From Thelonectria olida (Eukaryota; Ascomycota; Sordariomycetes; Hypocreales; Nectriaceae), in contig JAGPYM010000006.1 in the NCBI GenBank assembly GCA_020736575.1, positions 1,674,001 through 1,738,000 on the forward strand: DNA of 64,000 nt, written 5' to 3'. Made by a program: the position numbers and the translations under genes. The notes below the pieces were generated by a model that was not told the origin of the DNA, searched no databases, and saw nothing but the letters and a program-made list of their open reading frames with translations. Each line of letters begins with the position of its first letter. The first letter of the stretch is position 1. Positions 28,015 to 38,959 of this stretch are shown piece after piece.

Positions 28015-29945
28015 ATGCAGTCTCAGATGCGCGGCATGACGGCTTCTCATCCTGGCCACTCCCAGCAGTCTGCGGACTCCACCGACCCTCACCTCACGGA
28101 CCCCACGCTCCTCAGGGACAACTCGGAGTTCAAGTCGTACACGACGTCTCGTTTCGAATATCCAGGCCTCCGGATCTTTTATCGACAGCACGCCAAGGCC
28201 GACCAGCTTCCCAAGAACCCGGCTCCTCTCCCCTTGCTCGTCTTCCTCCATGGACTCGGCGGCTCAGTGGCACAGTTCCATCCGCTGCTGAGCAGTTTGA
28301 CGGACCTGGCTCCATGCTTGGCCATTGACTACCCCGGATGTGGCCGCTCAGAGTTTTCAACCACATCATGGGACGCCTACACGTCTGAGGCCCTGGTGGA
28401 GCTCTTGGAGACCATCATTGAGGATTATAGGGACAAGGATGCAGGCCAGCGCGTCCTTCTCATCGGCCACAGCATGGGGACCGCTCTCTGCGCCCAATTG
28501 GCCAACCCAAAGATGCCCCATACGACGTCGCTGGCACACTACGTTGCAGGATTGATCGCCATCTGCCCTGTTGCAGGGCCACCCAACGAGGCTGTGACTG
28601 CATGGGCCAGGAGGGCCATGTGGATTCCTGGATGGTTGTTCAACCTCTGGCGTACCGTGGACGGATGGGGAGGTCCTGAGAGTGCAAGTGTCAGACGCTT
28701 CGTTGGCGAGGGTTCCGACAGGGCTTCTCGAGTTCTCCAGTACCGCTTCAATAAGCAGAGCCGGACGCCTGTATGGAGGCGAATGGCAAACGGAGCGTTG
28801 CCGGTGTATAAGAATGGCGAAGCCCACGGCGGAATCCCTGGACTGGATGCCTGGAGGGGCCTGAACATTCCCGTTTACTTAATTGCTGGAGAGAAGGACA
28901 ACGTTGTTTCTCCCAAGGAGGTGGACAAGATTGTGAAGGCTCTGGATCCGGAGACGCCATCAACTCCCAGCGAGTCTGGAGATGAGTCGAACAGGACGAT
29001 CGTGGACTCTGCTGCACAAGTCAATGCCTCAACCAAACCTGCAGATCATGTGCCACAAGCCATCGAAGACCTGCGAGATGAGGACTTTACAAAGACAAAA
29101 CCCCCCCAGAACGAAGTTGAGGAGTCCCAAGAGGATCCATCAACCCCCCGAGATCCTTGTACACCACAAGAGTATCTCACTGAGTTGCCTCCCCAACCGA
29201 ACCATCCTCATAAAGTTGTCCGCTCCATCACCCTCCCCCCCCGGCAAACCACGCTCTTCTCTACACCCCTTGCACTGTGCGTGCCGTGGCAGGCCTAATC
29301 TCCGACTTCCTGGCAGCAAATATCACCGGCCGTCTCTCTCTTGCGTGGCAACTGCAGTACCTCTCTCGCGAGGGCAAATGGGATGTTAAGAACCTCAACA
29401 AGTGGAAGTCTGTCAACCCCGTCTCCGAGCCCATTGGTCCTGCCAACGATCCGGTTTTCCGCGCCATGAAAACACTCCGCGAGGCTGATGATGTCCACTG
29501 CCCGGCCCAGTTTACCGCTAACTGGGGCACCGTTGTCAAGGATGTCATTGATATCTCCAAGGACCAACCTGTCTACGATCCCCGGGGACTGGAGCGCGCT
29601 GGCATCCATTACCACAAATTCCCAACCGTTTCCAAGATTCCACCCAGTGCTGAAGAAGTCGACACCTTTATCCGCCTCGTCGATGAGCTGCGCTCCAAAC
29701 AACCCGAGCGTGCAGCCAAAGAAGGCTGGGAGAACCCAGAGCAGTGCGTCGTAGGCGTCCACTGTCACTACGGCTTCAATCGCACGGGGTACTTTATTGT
29801 TTGCTACCTTATTGAACGGTGCGGCTACGAAGTTCAGGAGGCCATCGAGGCGTTCGCCAAGTCGCGGCCTCATGGGATCCGACACTCGCACTTCCTGGAT
29901 CGACTGTACGTGCGGTATAACGTCGATGGTGCGAAACAGTCTTAG
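28015..29945 (+). CDS. Alpha/beta-hydrolase fused to dual-specificity phosphatase, frameshift at a C8 run
   Basis: Two domains in one gene but in two frames. From 28015 (frame 1) come about 330 residues of alpha/beta-hydrolase: LLVFLHGLGGSVAQFHPLLS (oxyanion loop), DYPGCGRSEF and LLIGHSMGTALCAQLA with the nucleophilic Ser in GHSMG, then an acidic Pro-rich linker. Near 29235-29242, in eight C residues, the correct frame moves to frame 0, giving PANHALLYTPCTVRAVAGLI and a cysteine phosphatase domain: FTANWGTVVKDVIDISKD, IHYHKFPTVSKIPPS, and VGVHCHYGFNRTGYFIVCYL with the HCx5R active site. A missing C explains the shift. Without it frame 1 stops 16 codons later (29298). The fusion architecture occurs in other ascomycetes to my knowledge, so the ancestral gene was one protein of about 640 residues. 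Homopolymer sequencing error is the simplest cause; a true mutation is the alternative. Confidence 0.8.
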
Positions 29946-30429
29946 GCTGGTCGGCATCATGGCCTTTCGAAGGTTGCTTTCTGGACCGAAGAAGATATGT
30001 CAAGAGGTAGAGAGAAGTAGAGAAGAGGAGGAACAAAGAGAAGTTATTTGCCATGGCTGTATTTCAAGTTCGAAAGCGAGTATTTTTCCTTGGTTTGGAC
30101 GGATTTATTGGCGTCTGGTTGGGAAATGGACGTAATATTGAACTGAACGGATAGGATGGGCATAGACGGATCACTGGAGCGACGGATTGACTAAAATGAT
30201 CAAACTAACATAGCACGGAGTTTCTGGTTTCAACATCTAATGATATTTCATTTATGATATTACTCATTGCCTTAAAATTCAAGTCTCATTGAGAACCCTA
30301 AACTGCCACGCGTGTATTCGTATGCAAGAAACCCCCATGATATGGCCTTCTCTTCTGGTCCAATCTAGAAAAGATGCGAAAAGCTAAACCGTACTCCGAT
30401 ATGCAATCTAAGTAGCCCGCAGTTCTAAT
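29946..30429. other. Convergent 3' spacer
   Basis: About 480 bp between the stops of the hydrolase-phosphatase gene and the alkaline phosphatase gene. Holds both 3' regions; nothing else seen. Confidence 0.5.
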
Positions 30430-32139
30430 TTAGATATCAGATGCATGGAAATCGTATCCACTGGCACCGATGCGTGCAGCCTTTGCCACGGCCACGGCCT
30501 CATCATCTGGCTTGACGAGCTTCACCTTCTCCTTGAGCTCGCTGGTGATGGCGTCCACGTCGACGTCGAGGTATTCGTGAAGGAACTTGCCGACATCCGT
30601 GTTCTCGACATTGCCACGGATCTTCTCGGTGCCGTGGCCGCCGGAGCTGTAGATGTTGACGTCGACGGCGGTGTGGCCGTGGGTGCTCCAGCCGATGTGG
30701 GCGCGGAACGAAATCATGTCGGCAAAGGCATGGAGGGCATCATCGGTGTTCTCGACTACGCGGAGAAGTTCCGTCTCGGAGGCGTCGGCGATACCGAGAC
30801 CGGGGATGACGAGTTCCTCGTTGACCCACGTCTTAAGCTTGTCCTTAGTGGCGGCTTCGGTGTTGGCGACGGAGGCGAGGTGAAGGTGCAGCTTGTGAGA
30901 AAGCCACTCGGCCGAGGCGGTAGCGTTGGCTAGGCGTCTGGGATACCAGTTGTAGGTAGGAAGATGGCCGGGCTTCTGGATCGCGGTGTCAAGGCCACCG
31001 GTCTCGTGGTCGCTGGTGGCAACGAGGACGGTCTCCGTGTCGGAGTTGTCAATAAAGTCGAGCACAGCCTTGAAGGTCTTGTCGTACTCGAGGACTTCGT
31101 GGACCTGAGCGGCGGGGTCGTTGTAGTGGCCGGCGTGATCGATCCTGCTGCCCTCAATCATGATGAAGAAGCCCTTGTCACTCTTTTCAGTCGCCTTCTC
31201 AAGGGCGCGCAGAGCCGTCTTAGCCATCTCGCTAAGAGAAGGGAAGACGTCGTTATGGTTTCGGCGATCAATCTCAAAGGGAATATCGGTGGGCGCGAAA
31301 AGGCCGAACATGGGGAGCTGGACTTTCTCGCCACCCTTGAGGGCATCAAAGCCAGCACGGTTATCGGTGTAAGTCCAGTCGTGCTTCTCCTGAGCAATCT
31401 TGGTAACGTCGACATCATCGGCGCGGCAGCTTCCCTTGGTGGTATTGGGAAGGAAATGGCATCGACCACCGCCAAGCATCAGGTCGACAGTGCGTCCCAA
31501 GACTCCTTCTCCAACCTCCTGGAGAGCAATGGAGTCCTCGAGGGAACGGTCCAGCGCATGGCTAGCAAAGCAGGCGGGGGTGGCGTCGGTGATATCAGTG
31601 GTGACGACGAGACCGGTGATGTAGCCTGCCCTCTTGGCAGCCTCGAGGACGGTGCCACAAGGCTCATGGCCGTCCAGGACAGCAATGGCGCCGTTGTAGC
31701 TCTTCTTGGCGCAAGAAAAGGCGGTTGCGCCAGCAGCACTATCGGTGACCAACTGGCTGGTGGAGCGGGTGCGGCTGGTGCCCCAGAAGTGCTGGTCGAG
31801 AACGAGTGTGTCGTCGATTGGGAGACCTTGGATGTGCTGGCGGAAGCTGCGTGTCATGGAGAGAGAGGCTGGGCCCATGCCATCGGAGACCATGAAGACG
31901 AGGTTGCGCTTGGCATTGGGAGTTACTGGTTTCTGCCGGGTCTGGTTGTTGTGCTGGACCCAAACGGCGAGGACGATCACGAGGGCAGTGGCCACAAGAG
32001 CCCAGACGAAGAGAGCGAGTTCTCTGACTCTCGAGGCGCGCGAGGTCTTCTTATCGGAGCCGTCATGGTGGCGATCCGGCGAGGACAGGAGGGGACTTTG
32101 TTCAGACGCCTGGGAGGAGAAGAGGTGTTTGTCAGTCAT
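30430..32139 (-). CDS. PHO8: Vacuolar alkaline phosphatase, Pho8-like
   Basis: Hydrolyses phosphomonoesters in the vacuole lumen and recycles phosphate. Intronless, 569 residues. A cytosolic tail (1-40) carries an acidic dileucine signal, EQSPLL at residues 13-18, of the type used by AP-3 to sort Pho8 to the vacuole. One membrane anchor follows at about 41-62 (LALFVWALVATALVIVLAVW), giving type II topology. The lumenal domain has the complete catalytic set: VFMVSDGMGP (metal-binding D86), VTDSAAGATAF with nucleophile S134, GLVVTTDITDATPA, IEGSRIDHAGHYND, VATSDHETGG and WSTHGHTAVDV. Length and layout match fungal Pho8. The start at 32139 keeps the sorting motif and has no competing upstream ATG in frame. 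Phosphate control is usual for the family; I did not identify a regulatory site. Confidence 0.93.
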   Translation of the reverse strand: MTDKHLFSSQASEQSPLLSSPDRHHDGSDKKTSRASRVRELALFVWALVATALVIVLAVWVQHNNQTRQKPVTPNAKRNLVFMVSDGMGPASLSMTRSFRQHIQGLPIDDTLVLDQHFWGTSRTRSTSQLVTDSAAGATAFSCAKKSYNGAIAVLDGHEPCGTVLEAAKRAGYITGLVVTTDITDATPACFASHALDRSLEDSIALQEVGEGVLGRTVDLMLGGGRCHFLPNTTKGSCRADDVDVTKIAQEKHDWTYTDNRAGFDALKGGEKVQLPMFGLFAPTDIPFEIDRRNHNDVFPSLSEMAKTALRALEKATEKSDKGFFIMIEGSRIDHAGHYNDPAAQVHEVLEYDKTFKAVLDFIDNSDTETVLVATSDHETGGLDTAIQKPGHLPTYNWYPRRLANATASAEWLSHKLHLHLASVANTEAATKDKLKTWVNEELVIPGLGIADASETELLRVVENTDDALHAFADMISFRAHIGWSTHGHTAVDVNIYSSGGHGTEKIRGNVENTDVGKFLHEYLDVDVDAITSELKEKVKLVKPDDEAVAVAKAARIGASGYDFHASDI

Positions 32140-34963
32140 GATAGCTCGGACAAGGTCGGGTCTTTGGTGAGGATGGAAGGGAGATGATTACCATGGTTTT
32201 CAGACTGACGACCAGCGTGAGCTGAAGGCGAAGGGAGAGTTTGGCGGGTGACTCGGGGAGGACAAGGTCGGACAGGCGTGGGGTAGAGGAAGAGGAAGAG
32301 GGAGGGCCAGGCAGCCCATGACCTAATTATACAGTCTGCGCTACAGCGCGAGAACTGAGACGTGCAGATGCAGGGCCCATTGGCTTCATGCCTGGGTTGG
32401 CAGATTCTGTCCAGGGTCGGGCCTTGATGTTAGCGTGCCGAAGGTGGTTTAAATCAGATAAGGTGTGGAACGGGACTCCGAATGGCGGCTTAGCGATAGG
32501 CAGGTGAGCAGCTACGGGCCAATGAGGGGAGTCTGCGCCATGGTCACCAGCCCCTCAGTTCTTGTGTTGGTTGGGGCCCTGTGACATCAGCGAGACAGGA
32601 CTTTGCGAGATGAGATTTGGTGAGTCAACTATTGCCGGTAAAAAGCAGTTGTACTTCGTCCAGCACATAAAAAAGGGCCACCAGATCCATCTCAGGAGCA
32701 TGGATAGATGTAATTAATATCTGCATTCGTGCCGTGCGCCATGCGTCCGCTTGTTCATCCATTGTGACCAATGGCGTCACCTCTCCAGAGACACGGGATC
32801 ATCACCACTGACAGCTTCGTGTCTCACCTGAAGCCTCTCAACAGTCTCGGACTTTTGACTCCCCCCTTTTTTTTTGGCCCCAGGACGGGACGGGAGAAGA
32901 AAAGAAACATTGCTCCTCTCTCCACGATGCTTCGCTGAAGCGTCGACTAGCAGTGCGAGATCGGAGGTACAAGTTGGTGAGTTCGCAGGGAACAACCTTA
33001 TTCAAACACCGTCTAAGTTTTCACATGAATTCTTTGCCATGGAAATCTCCAAGGACACGCAGTAAACGGCCCGAAATTCCATCGAATGCTATCGCTCCCC
33101 TTGACTCGTGAACAATGCAACTCGATACTTGACCATCAATGACATTCGCCACCAACTTTCACAACAGAAACCGTACACACACAGACACACACACACAAAC
33201 AAGTAAGGGTCTGCTACCTAGACTACATGCAATCCTCCGAATTTGGTATGTGGTCAAGTGCTCACACCATCGGACCGTCGGCCACCAAGTCATGAACTGC
33301 GGCAAATGCGATTCATTCACCCGCGGCTGCAATGCAATGCGAACGGTATCGTACTTACCGAGGGCGCTACTGTCAACTTGAGGCTTTTTCATCCCAGACT
33401 TACACATGAAGAGATGCATGCCTTTTCTGCCGCTAGGCTTAACACGCGGGCCGATGCATAGGCACCGATATATATTCGACTCGGTGCATATTACTTGCAG
33501 GTTGAGCCAAAGCTTGTGCACAGTGCCACTTTTATCTAATACGGCCAAATCTCGACAAACTCTCAACTGATTTAACTTAGGAAATTATTGGTTTAATCCA
33601 TAGGCCTCTCAACGAGGTGACTAAAGAGGTGTTGGTAACGAGCCTCAGGACTATTAACAATAAACCCCTTTCTTCAGTAAAGTGCCTAACAATTTCTCCC
33701 CATGACGGAGATATTCTCAAGCACCCATCGATATATAGGCTCTCGGTTCTGGACTAGCATGTCCTGCTTGCTATCAGCATCTACCCTTGACCATCGCTTA
33801 GAGTCTGAACCCTTTTCTCCCCAGCGTTAAGGAAACGAGGATGACTTCGAATGGGGTTAGGCTTGCGTTGCCAATATTGAAAGGGGCCGCAACATTTGAG
33901 AGGCAACTTACTTAGTGTGAGAGACTTGGGATATTGAATTTGAAGAGAAAATGAACCGGACCAGCGCTCCTTTCGTGCCTTGTCGGAAACACCCTTAATT
34001 CTGGACTACTCAGATGTGACCATGTCTGAATGGCGTTCGCGGATTCACTCAGATGAAGCCTCGTTGCCACCAAGATGAGACTTTGAGCCGGCCGAAACAT
34101 GTCAAAGAAGTAAAGTACGGAAAGAAGACGTAGAAGGATCGATAGAACAAGATTAGGGCTGGAGCCTCGGTGTTCTGGAAGCAACAATGAAAGGCTTGTT
34201 GCGACGAGGGTTTGGGAATACTCTTTTGTTCCAAGTTGGCCATGTCTCAATTCCCCCATTCTCGTAGGATTCTCTTTTTGGTTTGCGGGTTCGTACTTGA
34301 TGAGACCCCTGCGTAGGATACCTAGTAGAGTACCGGTATACTCATCATTCATGATCAAGTAGTTGGTGCTCAGCGAATCAGTCATGGGCGGCACTCGGAA
34401 CCTGGGCATGGACGTGGTGATGCACCTTCCCTACACCAACACAACATATCGCTCCGGAGAGTTAGCTGTCCAGCATGCCGGGTTTCTGATCGACATGTGC
34501 CATCCTCTCACTGCTTGTCAAGCAAACAGCAGTGTTTCTATCATCACCATATGCTTAATCTCATCAAACTCTCTTACCGATTGCCACCTGGTTAATGCGT
34601 TCCCCTCCACCACGATACCACTTTCGGCCGAAGAAGTACTCCCAACAGATTTTCACCTCTTCTTGGGTCCCAGCTGAAGGCCATCCGGGTGTACTACCAC
34701 GTGCAGACGATACACTTCATCGCGTCCATTTGGCAACCATCTTCTTGCTTTGTACACGCAAATTGCACCAAGGGTCGTTTCCAGATTTGGCACTGGCAAA
34801 GGACGTGTAAGTGAGCCTAAAGCTGGGAACCCCATCGCCTCTCATAGTGGGCGTCTCTGGAGTAACACGCGTAGCAGGAACAGGGCCACCACCAGGACAG
34901 TTCGTCAAAACCGATGGTATTCCGACACCGAGTTATCAGATACCACCCCGAGGATTTCCCAGC
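32140..34963. other. 2.8-kb gene-poor stretch
   Basis: Holds the PHO8 promoter (CT-poor, with several GGC/GCC tracts) and a long region without recognisable genes. ORFs of up to 165 codons on the minus strand (33912-34409, 33159-33566) have no protein-like composition I can interpret. A CA microsatellite lies at 33175-33199. Confidence 0.4.
33175..33199. repeat. CA microsatellite
   Basis: Imperfect ACACACAGACACACACAC-type dinucleotide repeat in non-coding DNA. Confidence 0.85.
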
Positions 34964-35272
34964 ATGTGCCTGTACCTCTTCCTCATCAACGGTTGCGGTT
35001 GTGTCGCCGGTTTCAAAACTGGAACGCACTGCTCGGAGGTCTTGGAGCAGTTGAACCGAATCAACTTTGCCGAAGCGTGGACGCCCGCTACCATGTCCGT
35101 TTTGCCGTTTACGGTTCCGGAATCCTGCAAGCCCAGCTGGAGCAATACGGAAGTTGTCAAAATTACCCGCAGGTGTTCTCCTTGGTGGACTTTCAGCTGT
35201 CCTTCGAGAATGGTCCTCACTGAAGTTCGCTTGCCAGAGAATCCGGACAGCGTCGAGTGGCTTTTTGAGTAG
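34964..35272 (+). CDS. Small Cys-containing protein of unknown function
   Basis: 102 residues from the ATG at 34964. It begins MCLYLFLINGCGCVAGFKTG and contains CSEVLEQLNRINFAEAW, MSVLPFTVPESCKPSW and RRCSPWW. The early GCGC element followed by evenly spaced single Cys residues resembles short ascomycete proteins that start MCLY/MCLK and carry a Cys/His cluster; that comparison is from memory. The codon pattern prefers C/G third positions, unlike the surrounding DNA, which supports coding. The frame is open upstream to 34811, so an upstream exon or an earlier start is possible. An acceptor-like CCCGCAG near 35171 could change the C-terminus. Function unknown. Confidence 0.42.
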   Translation: MCLYLFLINGCGCVAGFKTGTHCSEVLEQLNRINFAEAWTPATMSVLPFTVPESCKPSWSNTEVVKITRRCSPWWTFSCPSRMVLTEVRLPENPDSVEWLFE

Positions 35273-36719
35273 TTGATGGGAGGAATATTCCTTTGACCAC
35301 ATGAATATTAGCAAGTGTATATAAGAAAGACAGAGCTATAGGGGAAAGAGGGCAGATTGTGAAACACAAAGGGATTTTATACCAAAATCTTGATTCTTGA
35401 CTACTGTCCTCATGACCCGATCTTGAGCTGTATACCTATCAAGGAAGAATACAGATGGAACAAAGTACACTAGGTAAGAGGCAAACACCTGATGCTTGGG
35501 TGATTGAGAAAGGCCAAGATGATAAGGTAAGAAGCATGGACGTGTAACATGTTAAATCCGTGGATGATGGACCCATCTTCATACTTTAGCATGCAGAGCT
35601 GATGTTGGATGAGATAAAGGTGGTCGTTGGGGCTGAAGAATGGTGGAATTTGTCTATCCCGCCAGCGAGCAGTACGCGTACTTTGTCTTTGTACGAAGTA
35701 ATACTTCGGAGTTTGGCCAATCGGATGTGGAGTGCAATGCAACTGGGGTGAAGTTGGGATGAAGAGACATTGGTGCATATGTAATCCATCTTATAAATAG
35801 ACAGAGAGAGTACTTGGTCCTGCCGTTGAGAATAACTACATCGGATGATTAATATGTAGTAATGTTTGAATCAATGCGCAAACCACCTAGGATATGGCAA
35901 AGCGGTCAAAGGGAGGCTGTAAAAGAGGGTGGGATTTCTGTCAGCAGCTGCACTTTTGACGCCAGATCAGATCTGACTGTGTTATTCCCAGCCAATATTT
36001 GGGTAGCCTCTAACACTTGGACGCGCTATTGAAGCCAAGAAAGCACTTGGCTTTGGGGCTGAACTACTAAGACGTGTTGGAATCATTCGTGGCCGGAAGC
36101 ATGGAGGGACGGTCGCACCAGTCGGCATTTCTGTGCCGAAAAAACAGCCCCCAGAGAAGGATAGAGCCAGTCACGGTTACGTGATTCGTTTCGCTCCGTA
36201 ACCGAAAAACATGTCGGGGAAGACGACCTATGGAAATTACAGAGCGTCAGCCCTAGGTGCCATGGCCCCGTACTCAGCGGCCACGACGCGACTTTTGATG
36301 CGCGGTGACGGGGTCTGGAACACGCTAAGTGCAGAGTCGTCCCTGTCCTTATTCAATGGAGTTGGAGTTGGAGTTGGCTTGTGGTGGTGGACGAGGACGA
36401 GGACGTGCTCGCCATGTGGGTGGCGATCCCCCTTGCAAGGTTCTGTAACTAGCAATGACAGTGCTGATGCAACAGCGAATCCTTCTCCATTAATCCATCT
36501 TTCTTTTATTTTATTTTATTTTATTTTATTTCTTGGTCCACCTTCCTCTCGATCTTTCTATACGATAATTCCTTTGATACCATGTCCTCTCCTTGATTGA
36601 ACGCTCTCCTCGCGCTCGTCCTACATTGTGCCACTGCCCACACTCCTTCTCCCAGAAGCGCACCATCCCGAAGCATCGACGTCCTCTTCGTACGACGTCA
36701 CTGAACCAACACCGACATC
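35273..36719. other. 1.4-kb spacer and CorA promoter
   Basis: No gene recognised. The TTTTA repeat at 36501-36532 lies about 190 bp before the CorA-type start, probably in its leader or promoter. Confidence 0.45.
36501..36532. repeat. TTTTA pentanucleotide microsatellite
   Basis: About six consecutive copies of a TTTTA/ATTTT unit, ahead of the CorA-type gene. Confidence 0.85.
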
Positions 36720-38651
36720 ATGCCTCAAGACGATGAACCAGAGGGTCGCCCCAGCCACTCCTCCAATACCCGCGTATCCTTCGAGCCTCCAAGAACACCT
36801 CCTCGCGCCTCCCCTCGCCACATCCGCTATAACCTCACTGTTGACACCGACAACCTTGCCCCGCCTCAAACCTCTCCCAAGCGTCCATCCCGCTCCGACA
36901 CTGATGTTCACCGCGACATGGGCATGGGCATCTCGCCCATCTTGCGACGTCGCATGACCCGTGCCCAGACCTTCAAGACTGTGGAAGACTACGATGAGCT
37001 GGATGCCTTCGATGCGACCTTCAGTGCCAGGCCCGGATGGCACCCCGGTTCTGAACCTGGATTCGATCCTACTTTGGCCGACGGTGGTCATGCCTCCATG
37101 CCCACCCTGGTTGCGCCGTGCGAAATCTCTGTCATCGATTTCTGCCACACCAACGTCGTCAAACAACACTTTGAAAACGAGTCCTTCATTGATTTCGTCG
37201 AAAAGCCCAAGCCGAAATGGGCCAAGTGTCGCTGGATCAACATCAATGGCTTGAGCTGGGATGTGATTCAGGCTGTTGGTAATAAGAAGAACCTGCACAA
37301 GTTGGCATTGGAGGACGTTCTGAACATTAGGAACAGAACAAAGGCTGATTGGTGAGTCTCCTTGAGTCAAACCTTTACTTGTTGGAACCAAACTAACCGC
37401 AATTCCAGGTATCCCAACCATGCATTTATCGTTATGACCTTACAGAAACTCGTTCACCTAGTCGAAGAAGACGACGATTCGACCGACTCCAGCAGCGTCT
37501 TCTCGCGCAAATCTCAAAGTGGTTTTAAAGACTCATTTAGAGATTTCTGGAGAAGCCGCAAAACAGCCCCTGACCCTGAAAAGGATACGCTTGGAAATCC
37601 CAATCCCACCCCGTCATTTCCAGTCGGCGAAGAACTGCAAGAAACAGGCATGATCCGCAGTCTGCAGCGCTACCATTCTTCCCCCAACGAGGCACGCACT
37701 GAGTTCATGGAGAGCCATTCGTCTCTGGCCCCCTACAAGATGGCAATTTCTGCTGAGCAGGTCTCGATTTTCCTCACCAACGATAATACCGTTATTTCCT
37801 TTTTTGAGGTCTCTGCTGGTGATGTGGAACGGCCCATCTTTACTCGATTGAGCACCCCGGGAACCAGTCTGCGAGAATCCAATGATGCGTCTCTCCTCGT
37901 CCAGGCTATCATTGATGCTATTATTGATCTGGCTATTCCCTTGACGGCCGTCTACACCGACATTATTAGCGATATTGAACTGGATGTTCTCACGTCCCCG
38001 AATATGACTCAAAGCCGGAAACTTTACATCTGCATCAGTGAGATGAACAAGATGTTAAGCTTCCTTAACCCCATCGATAACGTTGTTAATGTGCTCCGAG
38101 ATCACAAGACCTACCATACTCATGAACAAGCTATGAATGAGCTCGAGAATCCTTCTTCTGGTGTCATTATTACACCCATGACGCACACATATCTTGGCGA
38201 CGTCCTCGATCATTGCATCATGATAACTGAGGCACTGCAACAATTGAAGCAATCGTCAGACAATCTGATCAGTCTCATCTTTAACACCATCTCGGCGACC
38301 CAGAATGAGTCTATGAAGCAGCTGACGACTGTTACTATTATCTTCTTGCCCCTGACCTTTATTACCGGATTCTTTGGACAAAATTTTGACTATCCGGGCT
38401 TCCCAGAGATCCACCATGGCATTTGGTACTTGTAAGTGATGACCTTTCCCACCCCTTCAATATGAGGAGTTTCGTTTTGACTTGTTTCTAGCTGGGCATG
38501 CGCCGTCCCCACAGTAGTTGCCACGATTCTCATTCTCATGAAAGGCATGATTCGTGACTGGATGATCCGAGTCGTGCAGAGGAAACATATTGGCTCTCTC
38601 AGGAAAAAGACAAAGTCGAAGCGAAGTACGAAGACGAAGTTGAAGGTATGA
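36720..38651 (+). CDS. CorA-like divalent metal transporter with GQN selectivity motif
   Basis: CorA proteins form pentameric channels for Mg2+ and related ions. Three exons, 36720-37351, 37409-38431 and 38492-38651, give 604 residues; introns of 57 and 60 bp both have good signals (GTGAGT/CCAG, GTAAGT/CTAG). The first 130 residues are disordered and basic (PPRTPPRASPRHIRYNL). The CorA cytosolic funnel follows (ISVIDFCHTNVVKQHFENES, FLTNDNTVISFFEVSAGDV) and the long stalk helices (TYLGDVLDHCIMITEALQQL, ISLIFNTISATQNESMKQLT). Membrane helix 1 is VTIIFLPLTFITGFFGQNF and helix 2, after the last intron, AVPTVVATILILMKGM. The pore motif at residues 534-536 is GQN instead of the canonical GMN, a variant I recall from fungal plasma-membrane or vacuolar relatives, so the ion may not be Mg2+. 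The C-terminus is very basic. Confidence 0.9.
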
Positions 38652-38959
38652 TGGAAGTTGTTGAGATTTGTTTGGATATCTTGGTCATAATTTGGTACAA
38701 TTGCAAGATACCCTGGGCGTTGGATGAGAAGCTTTGGTATATGGGGGTGATAATTATCTATTAGCATATCCGCGTAAGCGGTCTGTATGAATTAAGATAC
38801 AGTAGTACAGTTTAACGGTCAATTTTGAGGTCTGAATCGGTGTAATTCGGTTAAACTACCTGCGTTAGTGACTATGCATGTATTCGTAATTCGGATGATC
38901 AGTGGGGTGACCCCTTCAATTCACCCCCTGATTAGATGCTGAAGACTCATTCGGCTGAT

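Noticed and set aside
30964..32187. 407-codon plus-strand ORF opposite the alkaline phosphatase gene
   Set aside because: Antisense shadow of an unmistakable PHO8-type gene.
33912..34409. 165-codon minus-strand ORF
   Set aside because: No recognisable motif, no splice signals, composition like random AT-balanced DNA; not supported as a gene.
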